From contig DIPO01000059.1 in assembly GCA_002427045.1 (NCBI GenBank), positions 46,438 through 110,437 of the forward strand: a DNA stretch of 64,000 bases. Reading direction: 5' to 3'. This stretch comes from Firmicutes bacterium UBA5486. GTDB lineage: Bacteria > Bacillota > UBA4882 > UBA10575. Under the pieces are notes generated by a model. The model was not told where the DNA came from. It worked only from the letters and a program-made list of their open reading frames with translations, and did not search any database. Position numbers and translations under genes: made by a program. Shown here one piece after another: positions 45,016-53,098 of the stretch (within the stretch, counting starts at the first letter, position 1; each line of letters begins with the position of its first letter).

Positions 45016-45720
45016 TTGAAAAGGTATACTAATCAAATTCGACACTTTCTTAATCGGGAATTTATTCCAGTGACTAAAGGTTTAATAGTTTTAACAGGAG
45101 GAGTTTTTCTACTCTTTCATCTTTTACTTTTGATAAAAATAAATTTGTATAATTTATTACAACTTTCGACTGCTCGTTTTTATTTACGTCCCTGGACTTT
45201 ATTAACTTATCCCTTGGTTAATTATAACTTGCTTACTTTAGTCTTTGCTATGCTTTGGTTTTGGTATATCGGAGGAAGCCTAGAACGGAGTTGGGGAAAG
45301 CAGACCTACGGTTTTTTCTTGTTTTTATCTACTTTAGCTACGGGTTTGGCTTTTGTCTTGGTTTCGTTATTATTTAGGAATAAGGCAATGGTAATCGCAG
45401 GTTTGTGGATACCGCTTACTGGGATTACATGGGCTTGGGCTAAATTATATCCGGATCGGGAGATGCTGTTTTGGGGTTTATTTCCGATTAAGGCAGAGTG
45501 GTTAGCGTGGGTACAAGCAGGATTAACTTTTTATCAGTATTTGGTCGGCTATAATATTCTCTATGCTTTAGCTTCGATCAGTAGTATTGGTGTAGTCTAC
45601 CTCTTTACCGGCCAGGGGCCATTTTCCCGTGGCTTTAGGTATTGGGCTTGGGAACGGGGCTTTTCTTTCAAAGGTTGGCGTGATAAGATGAAAAAAAGAA
45701 GACTGAAGGTAGTAAAGTAG
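45016..45720 (+). CDS. Rhomboid-like membrane protein lacking catalytic residues
   Basis: This 234-residue protein has six or so hydrophobic segments. RPWTLLTYPLVNYNLLTLVFAMLWF and YIGGSLERSWGK parallel the rhomboid stretch WRLLTYxFLHxxxxHLxFNMxxLWxxGxxLE, but the His and Asn of the HxxxxHxxxN motif are replaced. No GxSG serine motif is present (the matching place reads IAGLWIPLTGI). It is therefore a pseudo-rhomboid rather than a protease, perhaps binding membrane proteins (inference). TTG start with GGGGGAAAG upstream. A strong terminator follows. Confidence 0.7.
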   Translation: MKRYTNQIRHFLNREFIPVTKGLIVLTGGVFLLFHLLLLIKINLYNLLQLSTARFYLRPWTLLTYPLVNYNLLTLVFAMLWFWYIGGSLERSWGKQTYGFFLFLSTLATGLAFVLVSLLFRNKAMVIAGLWIPLTGITWAWAKLYPDREMLFWGLFPIKAEWLAWVQAGLTFYQYLVGYNILYALASISSIGVVYLFTGQGPFSRGFRYWAWERGFSFKGWRDKMKKRRLKVVK

Positions 45721-45740
45721 GCAGATTCAAGATGATAAGT

Positions 45741-45768
45741 AGCCCCCGCAGTGCGGGGGCTTTTTTTC
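45741..45768 (+). terminator. Terminator after the rhomboid-like gene
   Basis: The nine-pair perfect stem AGCCCCCGC / GCGGGGGCT is followed by T7. Confidence 0.9.
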
Positions 45769-45770
45769 AA

Positions 45771-45800
45771 GGACGTTACTTGTCGCTGGCTACTCGTGCG
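45771..45800. repeat. CGAG-type repeat, reverse sense
   Basis: GTTACTTGTCGCTGGCTACTCGTGCG resembles the reverse-sense copy at 22713–22750. It is degenerate. Confidence 0.4.
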
Positions 45801-45857
45801 AATCTTAACCATAGGAGGTGTTTATTGTTTTTGCCGGATTCTTTAGGTATGATAAGC

Positions 45858-45892
45858 AAAAAAGAGACCGATTTTATTTTCGGCCTCTTTTT
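45858..45892. terminator. Bidirectional terminator before the beta-barrel gene end
   Basis: The stem AAAAAGAGACCG / CGGCCTCTTTTT (one mismatch) has a ten-base loop and A/T runs on both sides. It ends the lipoprotein/beta-barrel operon on −. Confidence 0.75.
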
Positions 45893-45919
45893 AGTATTAA
45901 ATATCTTATTTAGAATCGC

Positions 45920-47122
45920 TTAAAAGTGCAAAGCAGCCATTGTTGAGGCACTAAGGCCGCCAAGATCATTGGCCCAGCCTAGTTTTAGGTTGGCCCAGAA
46001 GAAAAAGAGACGTAATTCTGCAAGCGCATTGTAACTTAGTTGTTTTTCATGGTAAGAGATATCTCCGGCCAACCGGATAAAACGTGGTTTCCAGTCTACT
46101 CCAGTCCAGATACGGGGAGAACTGGAATATCCCCATCCATCAGATAGTCCGGTTTCTATACCCAAGTTACAGTAGAGGGACTTAAAGAACCGGTAAGAGC
46201 CTTGGGTTTGGAGGACTAAAGGCAAGCGCTGAGTGTAATCGGTTATAGCCTCTTGAGATAATGGTTCTTCTTCTGATAGTTCCGGCCCATTAGGCCCGGC
46301 ATTAAATTCACCATGATAAGTGTATTCTCCCTGACGGACATTCTCCCACTTAATAGCACCAATATTTTTTAGAACTAAACCGGCACTCCAACGATCCTTT
46401 TTATATACAGCTCCTATATCAGCTAACAGCCCTTTCCCAGAAAACTCGGAAAAATAATCATCATTATTGTCATCTATATCTATAAATTGATATTTTCCTG
46501 TAGTATCGATTATTGCTTCTCCCATTTCATTAACTTTCATTGTGCCGGAGGAGACTTCGGAATTAAACATCAAGATCCCTTTTATAAAGCGGAGAGTAAG
46601 TCCAAGTCCTAGTTCTGAGTCTTCGTTCAGGCGAATGGGATGGCCGTATTTTAAGTCTAGAGCCATAGCAGCCAGACCATTTGCCGCGGAACCTGCCAGG
46701 TCATAAGTTTTGGTGGTTCCATCATCATTTGGGCTGTAGCCCACAAAGACTAACTCAGGGATCGCAGGGGATAGCCTGAATGATCCCGCAGCCCAAGGGT
46801 GAAGATGTAAAGAAAAACGTCCAATGGTTAAACCGGTCTTAAGTTCTGTAGAAAAGTCAGTTTTAAAGCGGCCATCTTTCATCTGGTCAAGGAAATCCTC
46901 GGTAGCTCCAGCAGGGGTAAGGTCAATATTGATATTGCTAAGATTAAAGAGATTATTCTTTGCATCCATGGTAATCTGGGGGAATAATAATTCAAAACGG
47001 GTAGTAGAAAAAGCCTCTTCTGCCGGGTTATCATAATAAGAACCCATAGCAACAGAAGGGAAAGAACAAAATATTATCATTAATATTATTAAAAAAGAAA
47101 AGAAAGAGACCATTTTACGCAC
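45920..47122 (-). CDS. Secreted beta-barrel-like outer-surface protein
   Basis: This ~400-residue protein starts with a Sec signal peptide (MRKMVSFFSFLIILMIIFCSFPSVAMGS). The mature part alternates short amphipathic strands (LKTGLTIGRFSLHLHPWA, LGLGLTLRFIKGILMF, WSAGLVLKNIG, RLFFFWANLKLGWA) with Asp/Asn/Gly turns and ends in ...TMAALHF. A final Phe with alternating hydrophobics is the classic outer-membrane beta-barrel signal. It resembles DUF5723-type proteins by eye. GTG 47122 with AGGAGGT is preferred to the longer frame from 47161. It lies 17 bp after the lipoprotein gene. In a Bacillota this would indicate a diderm envelope. Confidence 0.7.
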   Translation of the reverse strand: MRKMVSFFSFLIILMIIFCSFPSVAMGSYYDNPAEEAFSTTRFELLFPQITMDAKNNLFNLSNINIDLTPAGATEDFLDQMKDGRFKTDFSTELKTGLTIGRFSLHLHPWAAGSFRLSPAIPELVFVGYSPNDDGTTKTYDLAGSAANGLAAMALDLKYGHPIRLNEDSELGLGLTLRFIKGILMFNSEVSSGTMKVNEMGEAIIDTTGKYQFIDIDDNNDDYFSEFSGKGLLADIGAVYKKDRWSAGLVLKNIGAIKWENVRQGEYTYHGEFNAGPNGPELSEEEPLSQEAITDYTQRLPLVLQTQGSYRFFKSLYCNLGIETGLSDGWGYSSSPRIWTGVDWKPRFIRLAGDISYHEKQLSYNALAELRLFFFWANLKLGWANDLGGLSASTMAALHF

Positions 47123-47139
47123 TAATATTACCTCCTTTC

Positions 47140-48612
47140 TTATCGTTTGTTGATTAAGCATTGAGCTTCTGCCCAGGCTTTAATTTCCAGGTAGTCGTCA
47201 TCAGTAATTTCTCCGCCTTCCGAGGTGTTTTTGATGAGTATTTGGTGATAGATTGTATCTGATTTAGTCAGGCGGGATAATTCCTGTGCAATTATTTCTA
47301 TTTTTAAGGGAGTCCAATCTGAATTGGGTGCGATTAAAAGTTCTTTTGTGACTGCCAAGGGATCATCTAGAGGGTTAGACATGGGTGACAAAGAAACCTG
47401 AATTGTCAAACCAAGCGGACTAGTGTTTTTAAGCTTAAAGCAAAGCTGAGCACTTTGGAAGAATCCTTCAGGCGTTTCTATGTTTCCGATGTTAATCTTT
47501 TGAGGGGATGTAGTAAGAGACCCAAGTCCCAATTCCAAGCTATAATCCAAAGCAATAGTACCGGGATAAGATAAGGTTACATCGTCAGTTGCTTTGATGG
47601 AGAAATTGTAGATCTGTATACGCAGATTACTGGGTTTTTCATTAAGAATATTATTAATCTCATTAGCTAATTGTAATATCCCGGGATTAGCGTTTTGTAG
47701 GGTAATTGTTTTGTAAATTTCGTGACCGACACCTTGTCCATTGTCATCTTCTCCCTGAATTGTTAAGTCAACTTGGAGCGTAATATTCTCGGGAAGTTGT
47801 GATTCAATGGTGAATCCAGCAGTGCTTAATTCGAAATCATTAAATTCAGGTAATCTAATGGAGTAATCAATGGTAGAAAAGTTAGGATCTATTTTCGTAT
47901 CTAATAAATCTGAAGGTATGGTAAAAGATTCTACTTCCAAATTGTTAGGGGTGAAACTAAAAGTTGCTTCAGTTGCACTAGGCAATAAAGTACCAGTAAT
48001 CTTAATCGAGAGGGTAGGGGTATCGAAGACCTTTCCAGCAAGATTTAATTGACAGCTATTCATACCTGGTTCCATAATAGCCGTTTGCAGAGTTTTGGTA
48101 CCATCTTCTAAAGTAAAAATTACTCCACCGGAGCCTGCTGTAGCCTTATCAAGGTTAATATCGATGGTGTTATTTGGATGATCACTAAAAGTAACGCTAG
48201 AGTAATCAAAAGTATCAGGCAAAGTAAGAGTTACTTTTTTTCCATCGGGGATAGAGTAATTTTCTCCTGGATTTAGAGGAGAAATGAAACAATTCGCAAT
48301 AGATTCAGGTTGAATTGTTGCCGGTTCGCGGAGCAGGTTAAATTCTTCGGAATCGGCAGAAAAAGAAAGGTTGGTAACCTCACCGGATAAATCTAAGCCA
48401 GCTTCGCCCAAACCATTAGGCTTTGCTCCTAAACGTAATTCCGATTTCGATTCGCCCGTTTTTTCGTCCAGTGTCCGTTTAATCAGGGGAATCCTATATT
48501 TTGTTGCCATAGTTGGCCCGGTAATTTCACTGGGTATTTTTTTTGCCAGACAGCCGGACATGAAGAAAACGAGGATAATTAAAGAAATAAGTAAAAGCGT
48601 TTTCTTTTTCAT
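47140..48612 (-). CDS. Large lipoprotein, partner of the beta-barrel-like gene
   Basis: This 490-residue protein begins with a lipoprotein signal peptide; the lipobox FMSGC places the lipidated Cys at 21. The mature part is almost entirely beta-type: repeated segments such as KVTLTLPDTFDYSSVTFS, TLSIKITGTLLPSATEATFSF and NLRIQIYNFSIKATDDVTLS suggest three or more immunoglobulin-like sandwiches. I recognise no family. It is the first gene of the two-gene operon with the beta-barrel-like protein. Surface or periplasmic location follows from the signal; a shared role with the barrel is inference. Confidence 0.7.
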   Translation of the reverse strand: MKKKTLLLISLIILVFFMSGCLAKKIPSEITGPTMATKYRIPLIKRTLDEKTGESKSELRLGAKPNGLGEAGLDLSGEVTNLSFSADSEEFNLLREPATIQPESIANCFISPLNPGENYSIPDGKKVTLTLPDTFDYSSVTFSDHPNNTIDINLDKATAGSGGVIFTLEDGTKTLQTAIMEPGMNSCQLNLAGKVFDTPTLSIKITGTLLPSATEATFSFTPNNLEVESFTIPSDLLDTKIDPNFSTIDYSIRLPEFNDFELSTAGFTIESQLPENITLQVDLTIQGEDDNGQGVGHEIYKTITLQNANPGILQLANEINNILNEKPSNLRIQIYNFSIKATDDVTLSYPGTIALDYSLELGLGSLTTSPQKINIGNIETPEGFFQSAQLCFKLKNTSPLGLTIQVSLSPMSNPLDDPLAVTKELLIAPNSDWTPLKIEIIAQELSRLTKSDTIYHQILIKNTSEGGEITDDDYLEIKAWAEAQCLINKR

Positions 48613-48829
48613 GGCGCGCCTCCTTTGATTTTTGAGAAAATTGCATAATTACCGATTTTACATTTTACACTTTTAAACAAAGACCAAATTATAGTAGTTT
48701 TCTAAATACTGAAAGCAAAACAAAAGCTTAACTAAATTATGAAATTCCTATTTCATATAATATTTATCGGCAAAAACCCACGAAGATCTTATACTTTTTA
48801 TTAGGCAAATTGAAAAAAATATAAAATAT

Positions 48830-49726
48830 TTATAATAATAACTCTAGTGGCAGTTCTTGTTGGAGAGAAAGTAAAGGGGCAAAAAGGTCGCCGGTTGCTG
48901 CTAGCCGCGCCAGTGCGGTTTTAATTGAGAAGCTTTTGGGTTCTACTTGAGGAAGTTCCGTCCAGGTAACGGGCATAGAAACCGGGGCACCGGGGAATGG
49001 ACGGAGACTATATACAGAGGCAATAGTTTTACCCTTCAAGTTTTGGAGGTGATCAATATAGATTTTGCCAGTGCGGTCTTGTACTCGCCGTTCATTAGTA
49101 GCAAGCTCGGGAAGGACATTGATAACGGCTTCACCTAAATGTTTAACAAAAGTACTGGTTTCCTGATAAGTATATTGAGGTTTAATCGGAAGATAAATAT
49201 GAATACCAGTTGCTCCGGAGATTTTTGGAAAGGTCTGTAGTTTTAAATGATCGGTTACTGATTTTAAGGCCAGTGCAACTTGGACTGCTTCCCTAAAGGT
49301 AGCTGGCGCCATAGGATCGAGATCAAAGATAATATAAGTAGGAAAATCAAGATTTTCCCGGGTAGAAAGCCAGGGATGAATCTCGATAGATCCTAGGTTC
49401 ACACTCCAGATTAAAGTTTCAAGGTTGTTGGCCATTACATAATTAACTATCCTATCTTCTGATTCGACCGGGATTGTTTCAACCCATAGCGGGGGATTAG
49501 GAAAGTTTTTTTGATAAAAAAACTGACCTTCAATCCCTTCCGGGTAGCGAACCAGAGATAGCGGACGGTCTTTAAGATGAGGGGCTAAATAAGGCCAGAT
49601 GCTTATATAAAACTCCATAATATCGCCTTTAGTAAACCCCTCTGTAGGCCAGAACGGTTTATCAAGATTTTTTATCGGAATTTGCCGGTCATTTATTAGT
49701 AAGTGTTGGCTAACGGCGGTTGGCAA
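48830..49726 (-). CDS. Stand-alone LigD-type polymerase/primase domain
   Basis: This is an archaeo-eukaryotic-primase-fold polymerase of the kind used in bacterial non-homologous end joining. Seen are PIKNLDKPFWPTEGFTKGDI, LSLVRYPEGIEGQFFYQKN, the catalytic pair in TYIIFDLDP, the SGATGIHIYLP motif (usually SGxKGxHxxVP) and SVYSLRPFPGAPVSMPV. No ligase or nuclease domain is fused, and no ku or ligD ligase gene is in the window. TTG 49726 with AAGGAGG eight bases upstream is the preferred start (298 residues); the frame is open to 49807. Such enzymes repair breaks in dormant spores in other Bacillota. Confidence 0.88.
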   Translation of the reverse strand: MPTAVSQHLLINDRQIPIKNLDKPFWPTEGFTKGDIMEFYISIWPYLAPHLKDRPLSLVRYPEGIEGQFFYQKNFPNPPLWVETIPVESEDRIVNYVMANNLETLIWSVNLGSIEIHPWLSTRENLDFPTYIIFDLDPMAPATFREAVQVALALKSVTDHLKLQTFPKISGATGIHIYLPIKPQYTYQETSTFVKHLGEAVINVLPELATNERRVQDRTGKIYIDHLQNLKGKTIASVYSLRPFPGAPVSMPVTWTELPQVEPKSFSIKTALARLAATGDLFAPLLSLQQELPLELLL

Positions 49727-50030
49727 AGTTAGTGCCTCCTTTGAACATATTCCTTTATATTCTTTGCGGGATGGCGAATTTATAATCAGTGAATTTGTAC
49801 AATTCATAGTTCGAAGTTGATCTCACCTTACACGGACTAGAGGAAGGCCTCTTGTCAAATTAGTTAAACTCAAAAAAAGGAAAAAACAGATTAAAATCGA
49901 AATAAAAATAAAGTAATACTAACAGCTAGCGACAAGTAACAAAAGTTTTCAATATGGACGAATTTTAAGCTACGAAAAATATATTATAATAAATAAAACA
50001 GAAGATAAAACTAGCGAGAAAGGATTAAAA
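49727..50030. other. Intergenic region between divergent LigD-pol and aldo/keto reductase genes
   Basis: This is A-rich DNA. A short scrap at 49921–49939 (ACAGCTAGCGACAAGTAAC) resembles the CGAG repeats. Promoters for both genes must lie here, but I cannot place them with confidence. Confidence 0.35.
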
Positions 50031-51167
50031 GTGCGTAATAAAGAGTTTGGGAATCTTGGTTTTAAAACTTCAGTATTTGGAATGGGTTGTATGCGTCTAC
50101 CTCAGATTAAAACAGCAGATGGTCATAAAATTGATGAAGCTGAAGCAATCAAGATGATTAGATATGCTATTGACCATGGAGTCAGTTACATTGATACGGC
50201 TTATGACTATCATAATGGTAAGAGTGAAGTAGTAGTAGGTAAGGCTTTGAAAGATGGTTACAGGGAGAAAACTAAACTTACAACTAAATTACCACCTTGG
50301 CATGTTGAGACTCGCGAAGATTTTGGCAGGCTTTTAGATGAGCAACTTGCTAGATTAGAAGTAGATTATCTTGATTTCTATCTTCTTCATGCCTTAAATG
50401 CCGAGCGTTGGAAGAGGCTAAAAGAGCTGAATGTCCTTGGGTTTATGGAAGAAATGGTAAAAGTGGGTAAGATCAAGCATATTGGTTTTTCTTTCCATGA
50501 TGAATTATCCGCTTTTAAGGAGATTATTGATGATTGTAATTGGGATCTGTGTCAAATCCAACTAAATTTCCTGGATGGAAAGATACAAGCTGGAGTAGAA
50601 GGGCTCCGTTACGCTGGTTCTAAGGGTATTCCGGTAGTGATTATGGAACCCTTGAAAGGTGGGAAATTGGCACAAAACATACCAGATGATGTGTTGGCAC
50701 TTTGGGACCAAGCGGCAGAGAAACGTTCACCCGTAGAATGGGCATTCCGTTGGCTATATAATTTTCCTGAAATTGCTGTAATTCTAAGTGGCGTTAGTAA
50801 TATGGAACAGCTTAAAGATAATATTCGGATCTTTGCTGATGCCCAGCCAAATGTAATGACAGCGAAAGAAATAAAACTGGTCAGGAAGGTTAAGGAATTA
50901 TATGAGAGTAAAACTAAGGTGCCTTGTACCGGATGTGAGTATTGTATCCCGTGTCCCCAGGGGGTGGCGATTCCAAGGGTTTTTACCCTATATAACAATG
51001 CCTTCATTTATGATAATAAGGAAGAGCCAGCCCAAAATTACAAGCGGCTGAGCGAAAAAGAGCAGGATGCTTCCCATTGTGTGCAGTGTGGTGCCTGCGA
51101 GCAGGCCTGTCCCCAGAGTATACAGATTATTAAGCAGCTAAAGGAAGCACATAAAGTATTGGCCTAA
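50031..51167 (+). CDS. Aldo/keto reductase with C-terminal ferredoxin-like domain
   Basis: This 378-residue oxidoreductase has a TIM-barrel aldo/keto reductase domain (1–285) with catalytic Asp55 and Tyr60 in YIDTAYDY and Lys86, then a C-terminal part with two Cys clusters: CTGCEYCIPCPQGVAIP and CVQCGACEQACPQSI. This layout is common in anaerobes (COG1453) and couples an NADPH or flavin-independent redox step to an iron–sulphur centre. Substrate unknown. GTG start with GAAAGGA upstream. It forms a single-gene unit with its own terminator. Confidence 0.9.
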   Translation: MRNKEFGNLGFKTSVFGMGCMRLPQIKTADGHKIDEAEAIKMIRYAIDHGVSYIDTAYDYHNGKSEVVVGKALKDGYREKTKLTTKLPPWHVETREDFGRLLDEQLARLEVDYLDFYLLHALNAERWKRLKELNVLGFMEEMVKVGKIKHIGFSFHDELSAFKEIIDDCNWDLCQIQLNFLDGKIQAGVEGLRYAGSKGIPVVIMEPLKGGKLAQNIPDDVLALWDQAAEKRSPVEWAFRWLYNFPEIAVILSGVSNMEQLKDNIRIFADAQPNVMTAKEIKLVRKVKELYESKTKVPCTGCEYCIPCPQGVAIPRVFTLYNNAFIYDNKEEPAQNYKRLSEKEQDASHCVQCGACEQACPQSIQIIKQLKEAHKVLA

Positions 51168-51171
51168 GATA

Positions 51172-51198
51172 AGAGCCGCGTATTTCCGCGGCTTTTTG
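51172..51198 (+). terminator. Terminator after the aldo/keto reductase gene
   Basis: The stem AGCCGCG / CGCGGCT has a six-base loop and is followed by T5. Confidence 0.85.
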
Positions 51199-51216
51199 TA
51201 AAGGTAAATATTATGC

Positions 51217-51245
51217 TTGACAACATGTTATACAAATGTTATATT
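51217..51245 (+). promoter_or_regulatory. gntR promoter with a repeat operator in the spacer
   Basis: TTGACA (51217–51222), a 17-bp spacer and TATATT (51240–51245) form a strong vegetative promoter. The spacer and −10 hold two direct copies of ATGTTATA (51225–51232 and 51236–51243), a good position for repression by the regulator encoded 21 bp downstream. Regulation is inferred. Confidence 0.7.
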
Positions 51246-51265
51246 GACATTACAGGAGAATGAAA

Positions 51266-51997
51266 ATGGAACTGAATAGAGATAGTTTTGAACCGTTATA
51301 TTATCAATTAAAAGAGATAATAAGAGAAAAAATTAATAATGGCGAATACCAGGTGAACAGCCTTATTCCTTCAGAAGCAGAATTCTGCAAATTATACAAT
51401 GTCAGTAGAATAACTGTGAAAAAAGCGATTCTGGATTTGGTTCAAGAAGGAGTTTTAAGGAGAAAGAAAGGGCTGGGGACTTTTGTCTGTCAACCTTATA
51501 AAGCGACAAGGCTTGAAAGTGTTAAAGGGTTTACGGAACAAGTTCTTAATTTTAACCAGCGGCCTTCAGCTAAGGTGCTTGATGTTGACTTTAAAAAACC
51601 GAATAAACATATTTGTAAGAAACTAAATCTTAGCAGTAGTGAGATGCTGATCCGGATCAAAAGGGTAAGGCTTATAGATGATGAGCCTTACTATATAGAA
51701 ACTATGTATTTCCCCTATAATCGGGTTAAGGAGATAGAGAAAGAAAACCTTGTAGAATCGATCTATGGCATTTTAGATAGAAAATATGGTATTAAGATTA
51801 TAAAAGCGGAAGAGGTTTTTGAGCCTGTTATACTTGATGAGTTTGAAACGAAAATACTGAAGCTAAAATCAGCAGTAAGTTCAGGTTTACGAGTTGAAAG
51901 AGTAGGGTACACACAAAACAATGAAGCTTTTGAATACAGCACTCATATTGTAAGGGGGGATAAATGCAAAATAATGGTGGAAAGAAAGGAAGAGTAA
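51266..51997 (+). CDS. GntR-family regulator with UTRA domain
   Basis: This transcription factor of ~243 residues has an N-terminal winged helix (PLYYQLKEIIREKINNGEY, LIPSEAEFCKLYNVSRITVKKAI, GVLRRKKGLGTFV) and a C-terminal UTRA ligand-binding domain (FKKPNKHICKKLNLS to ESIYGILDRKYGIKI and the final strand). UTRA regulators of the HutC type sense small metabolites, often sugars or nucleosides, and release DNA on binding. ATG 51266 with AGGAG seven bases upstream is preferred over ATG 51260. As first gene of the ECF locus it probably controls that locus and itself. Confidence 0.92.
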   Translation: MELNRDSFEPLYYQLKEIIREKINNGEYQVNSLIPSEAEFCKLYNVSRITVKKAILDLVQEGVLRRKKGLGTFVCQPYKATRLESVKGFTEQVLNFNQRPSAKVLDVDFKKPNKHICKKLNLSSSEMLIRIKRVRLIDDEPYYIETMYFPYNRVKEIEKENLVESIYGILDRKYGIKIIKAEEVFEPVILDEFETKILKLKSAVSSGLRVERVGYTQNNEAFEYSTHIVRGDKCKIMVERKEE

Positions 51998-52048
51998 AGG
52001 TTTAATAACTGCAGTATTTTACTTACTAAATAAAAGGAGGTTACTCTA

Positions 52049-52672
52049 ATGTTAGGACAAGGCGTACTTGGTCTTTCGGTTACGTATCTAATAGGTCTGG
52101 TAATGCTGATCTTAGTATTCGTATTTGGAAAAATGTGGGATAGAAAATACACATCAGAGTTTAAGAAAGACGGCTGGTCATCAAGTATTGTTGCTAAAAT
52201 CGCAATTCTGGTTGCCGTAGCAGCAGCAGGGGGCTTTATCTCAATACCCGGACCGGCAGCTTCGATTAAACTTGATTCAACAGCCGGATACTTTGCCTCT
52301 ATTATGTTTGGGTGGCAGGTTGGTGGTATTGTTGCAGCTTTTGGCACTTTCTTTTCTAACTTAATGTCAGGCTTTTCAGGTTGGGCTGCGATGGTACCTT
52401 ATTATATGATAAATATGGCTTTAGCTGTTTTGGCATATGGGTATATATCAAAAAGGTTTAACCTGGTTGCAGGGATGATTGCCGGAACTATTGTTAATAC
52501 GCTTTGTATTATGCCATGGTTTTTTATGTTAGGATGGGTTACCATGATTCCAATACTGATTCCGCAGATAGTTGGGTCATTTGTTAATTGCTTTTTAGCT
52601 ACAGTAGCGTATAAAGCCATCAATGCTGCTAAGGATAAAAAGAAACACGTTGATATCGATATGGTTGACTAA
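52049..52672 (+). CDS. ECF transporter substrate-binding (S) component
   Basis: This 207-residue integral membrane protein has five to six hydrophobic segments (e.g. YLIGLVMLILVFVFG, IVAKIAILVAVAAAGGFI, YYMINMALAVLAYG). A short cytoplasmic tail is Lys-rich. FGWQVGGIVAAFGTFFSNLMSG is like the conserved helix of ECF S proteins. It binds the imported compound and joins the energising module (ATPases at 54905, T at 56656). The substrate cannot be read from the sequence; vitamins are usual for the class, but the neighbours point to a nucleoside-like compound. ATG with AAAGGAGG upstream, 51 bp after gntR. Confidence 0.82.
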   Translation: MLGQGVLGLSVTYLIGLVMLILVFVFGKMWDRKYTSEFKKDGWSSSIVAKIAILVAVAAAGGFISIPGPAASIKLDSTAGYFASIMFGWQVGGIVAAFGTFFSNLMSGFSGWAAMVPYYMINMALAVLAYGYISKRFNLVAGMIAGTIVNTLCIMPWFFMLGWVTMIPILIPQIVGSFVNCFLATVAYKAINAAKDKKKHVDIDMVD

Positions 52673-52695
52673 GGGATATTTTTTACTCTTAAATG

Positions 52696-52709
52696 TCATA
52701 ACATTATGA
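52696..52709. promoter_or_regulatory. Inverted-repeat motif TCATAA-CA-TTATGA
   Basis: This perfect six-base inverted repeat lies 23 bp after the S-component stop. It resembles the motif upstream of the aldolase gene (53058–53076) and, loosely, the gntR-promoter repeats. Candidate operator (inference). Confidence 0.4.
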
Positions 52710-52776
52710 TAGGTAACGGAGCAAAAAAAGCAGCGATAGTGTTTACCCAGGTATGAATTAATAAATTCACGGATTA

Positions 52777-52868
52777 TCCGAAATCGTGACTACATTAGCC
52801 ACCATGAGAAACCGTGAAAGCCTGCGGTAGCGTTTTTCTTGGTATAGATGGAAAGGCGAAATGTGAGA
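52777..52868. repeat. Nested palindrome, copy 3 (hybrid arms)
   Basis: The inner hairpin CCATGAGAAACCG / CGTTTTTCTTGG (imperfect) encloses TGAAAGCCTGCGGTAG. The left outer arm TCCGAAATCGTGAC is of type A (as at 30884), but the right outer arm GGCGAAATGTGAGA is of type B (as at 52952), so the arms do not pair. Confidence 0.65.
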
Positions 52869-52872
52869 CTAA

Positions 52873-52965
52873 TCTCATTTTTCGCCTACCTAAAAACCCC
52901 AAGAGAAATCGTGAAAGCTTGCGGTAACGTTTTTCTTGGTATAGATGGAAAGGCGAAATGTGAGA
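52873..52965. repeat. Nested palindrome, copy 4 (arm type B)
   Basis: The outer arms TCTCATTTTTCGCC / GGCGAAATGTGAGA enclose CCAAGAGAAATCG...GTTTTTCTTGG with loop TGAAAGCTTGCGGTAA. It is adjacent to copy 3, with which it shares ~45 identical or nearly identical bases on the right half. The rest of the 52673–53098 gap has no gene. Confidence 0.75.
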
Positions 52966-53057
52966 CTATCGAGATCTGGATGATTGAATCCTAAGGTCAT
53001 AAATAGCTATTAGATACGCTAAAACTTAAAAGAGCTGGATAATAATAAACATTCTTA

Positions 53058-53076
53058 TTATAACATTATGACATGT
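53058..53076. promoter_or_regulatory. Candidate operator upstream of the aldolase gene
   Basis: TTATAACATTATGACATGT lies 22 bp upstream of the aldolase start. It shares ATAACATTATGA with 52696–52709. It is a possible site for the GntR/UTRA regulator (inference). Confidence 0.4.
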
Positions 53077-53098
53077 AAACAATTGGAGGGTTATATTA

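Noticed and set aside
52673..53098. Vitamin riboswitch upstream of ECF pathway genes
   Set aside because: The structures here are the nested palindromes seen elsewhere; no thiamine, cobalamin, FMN, folate or preQ1 motif is visible.
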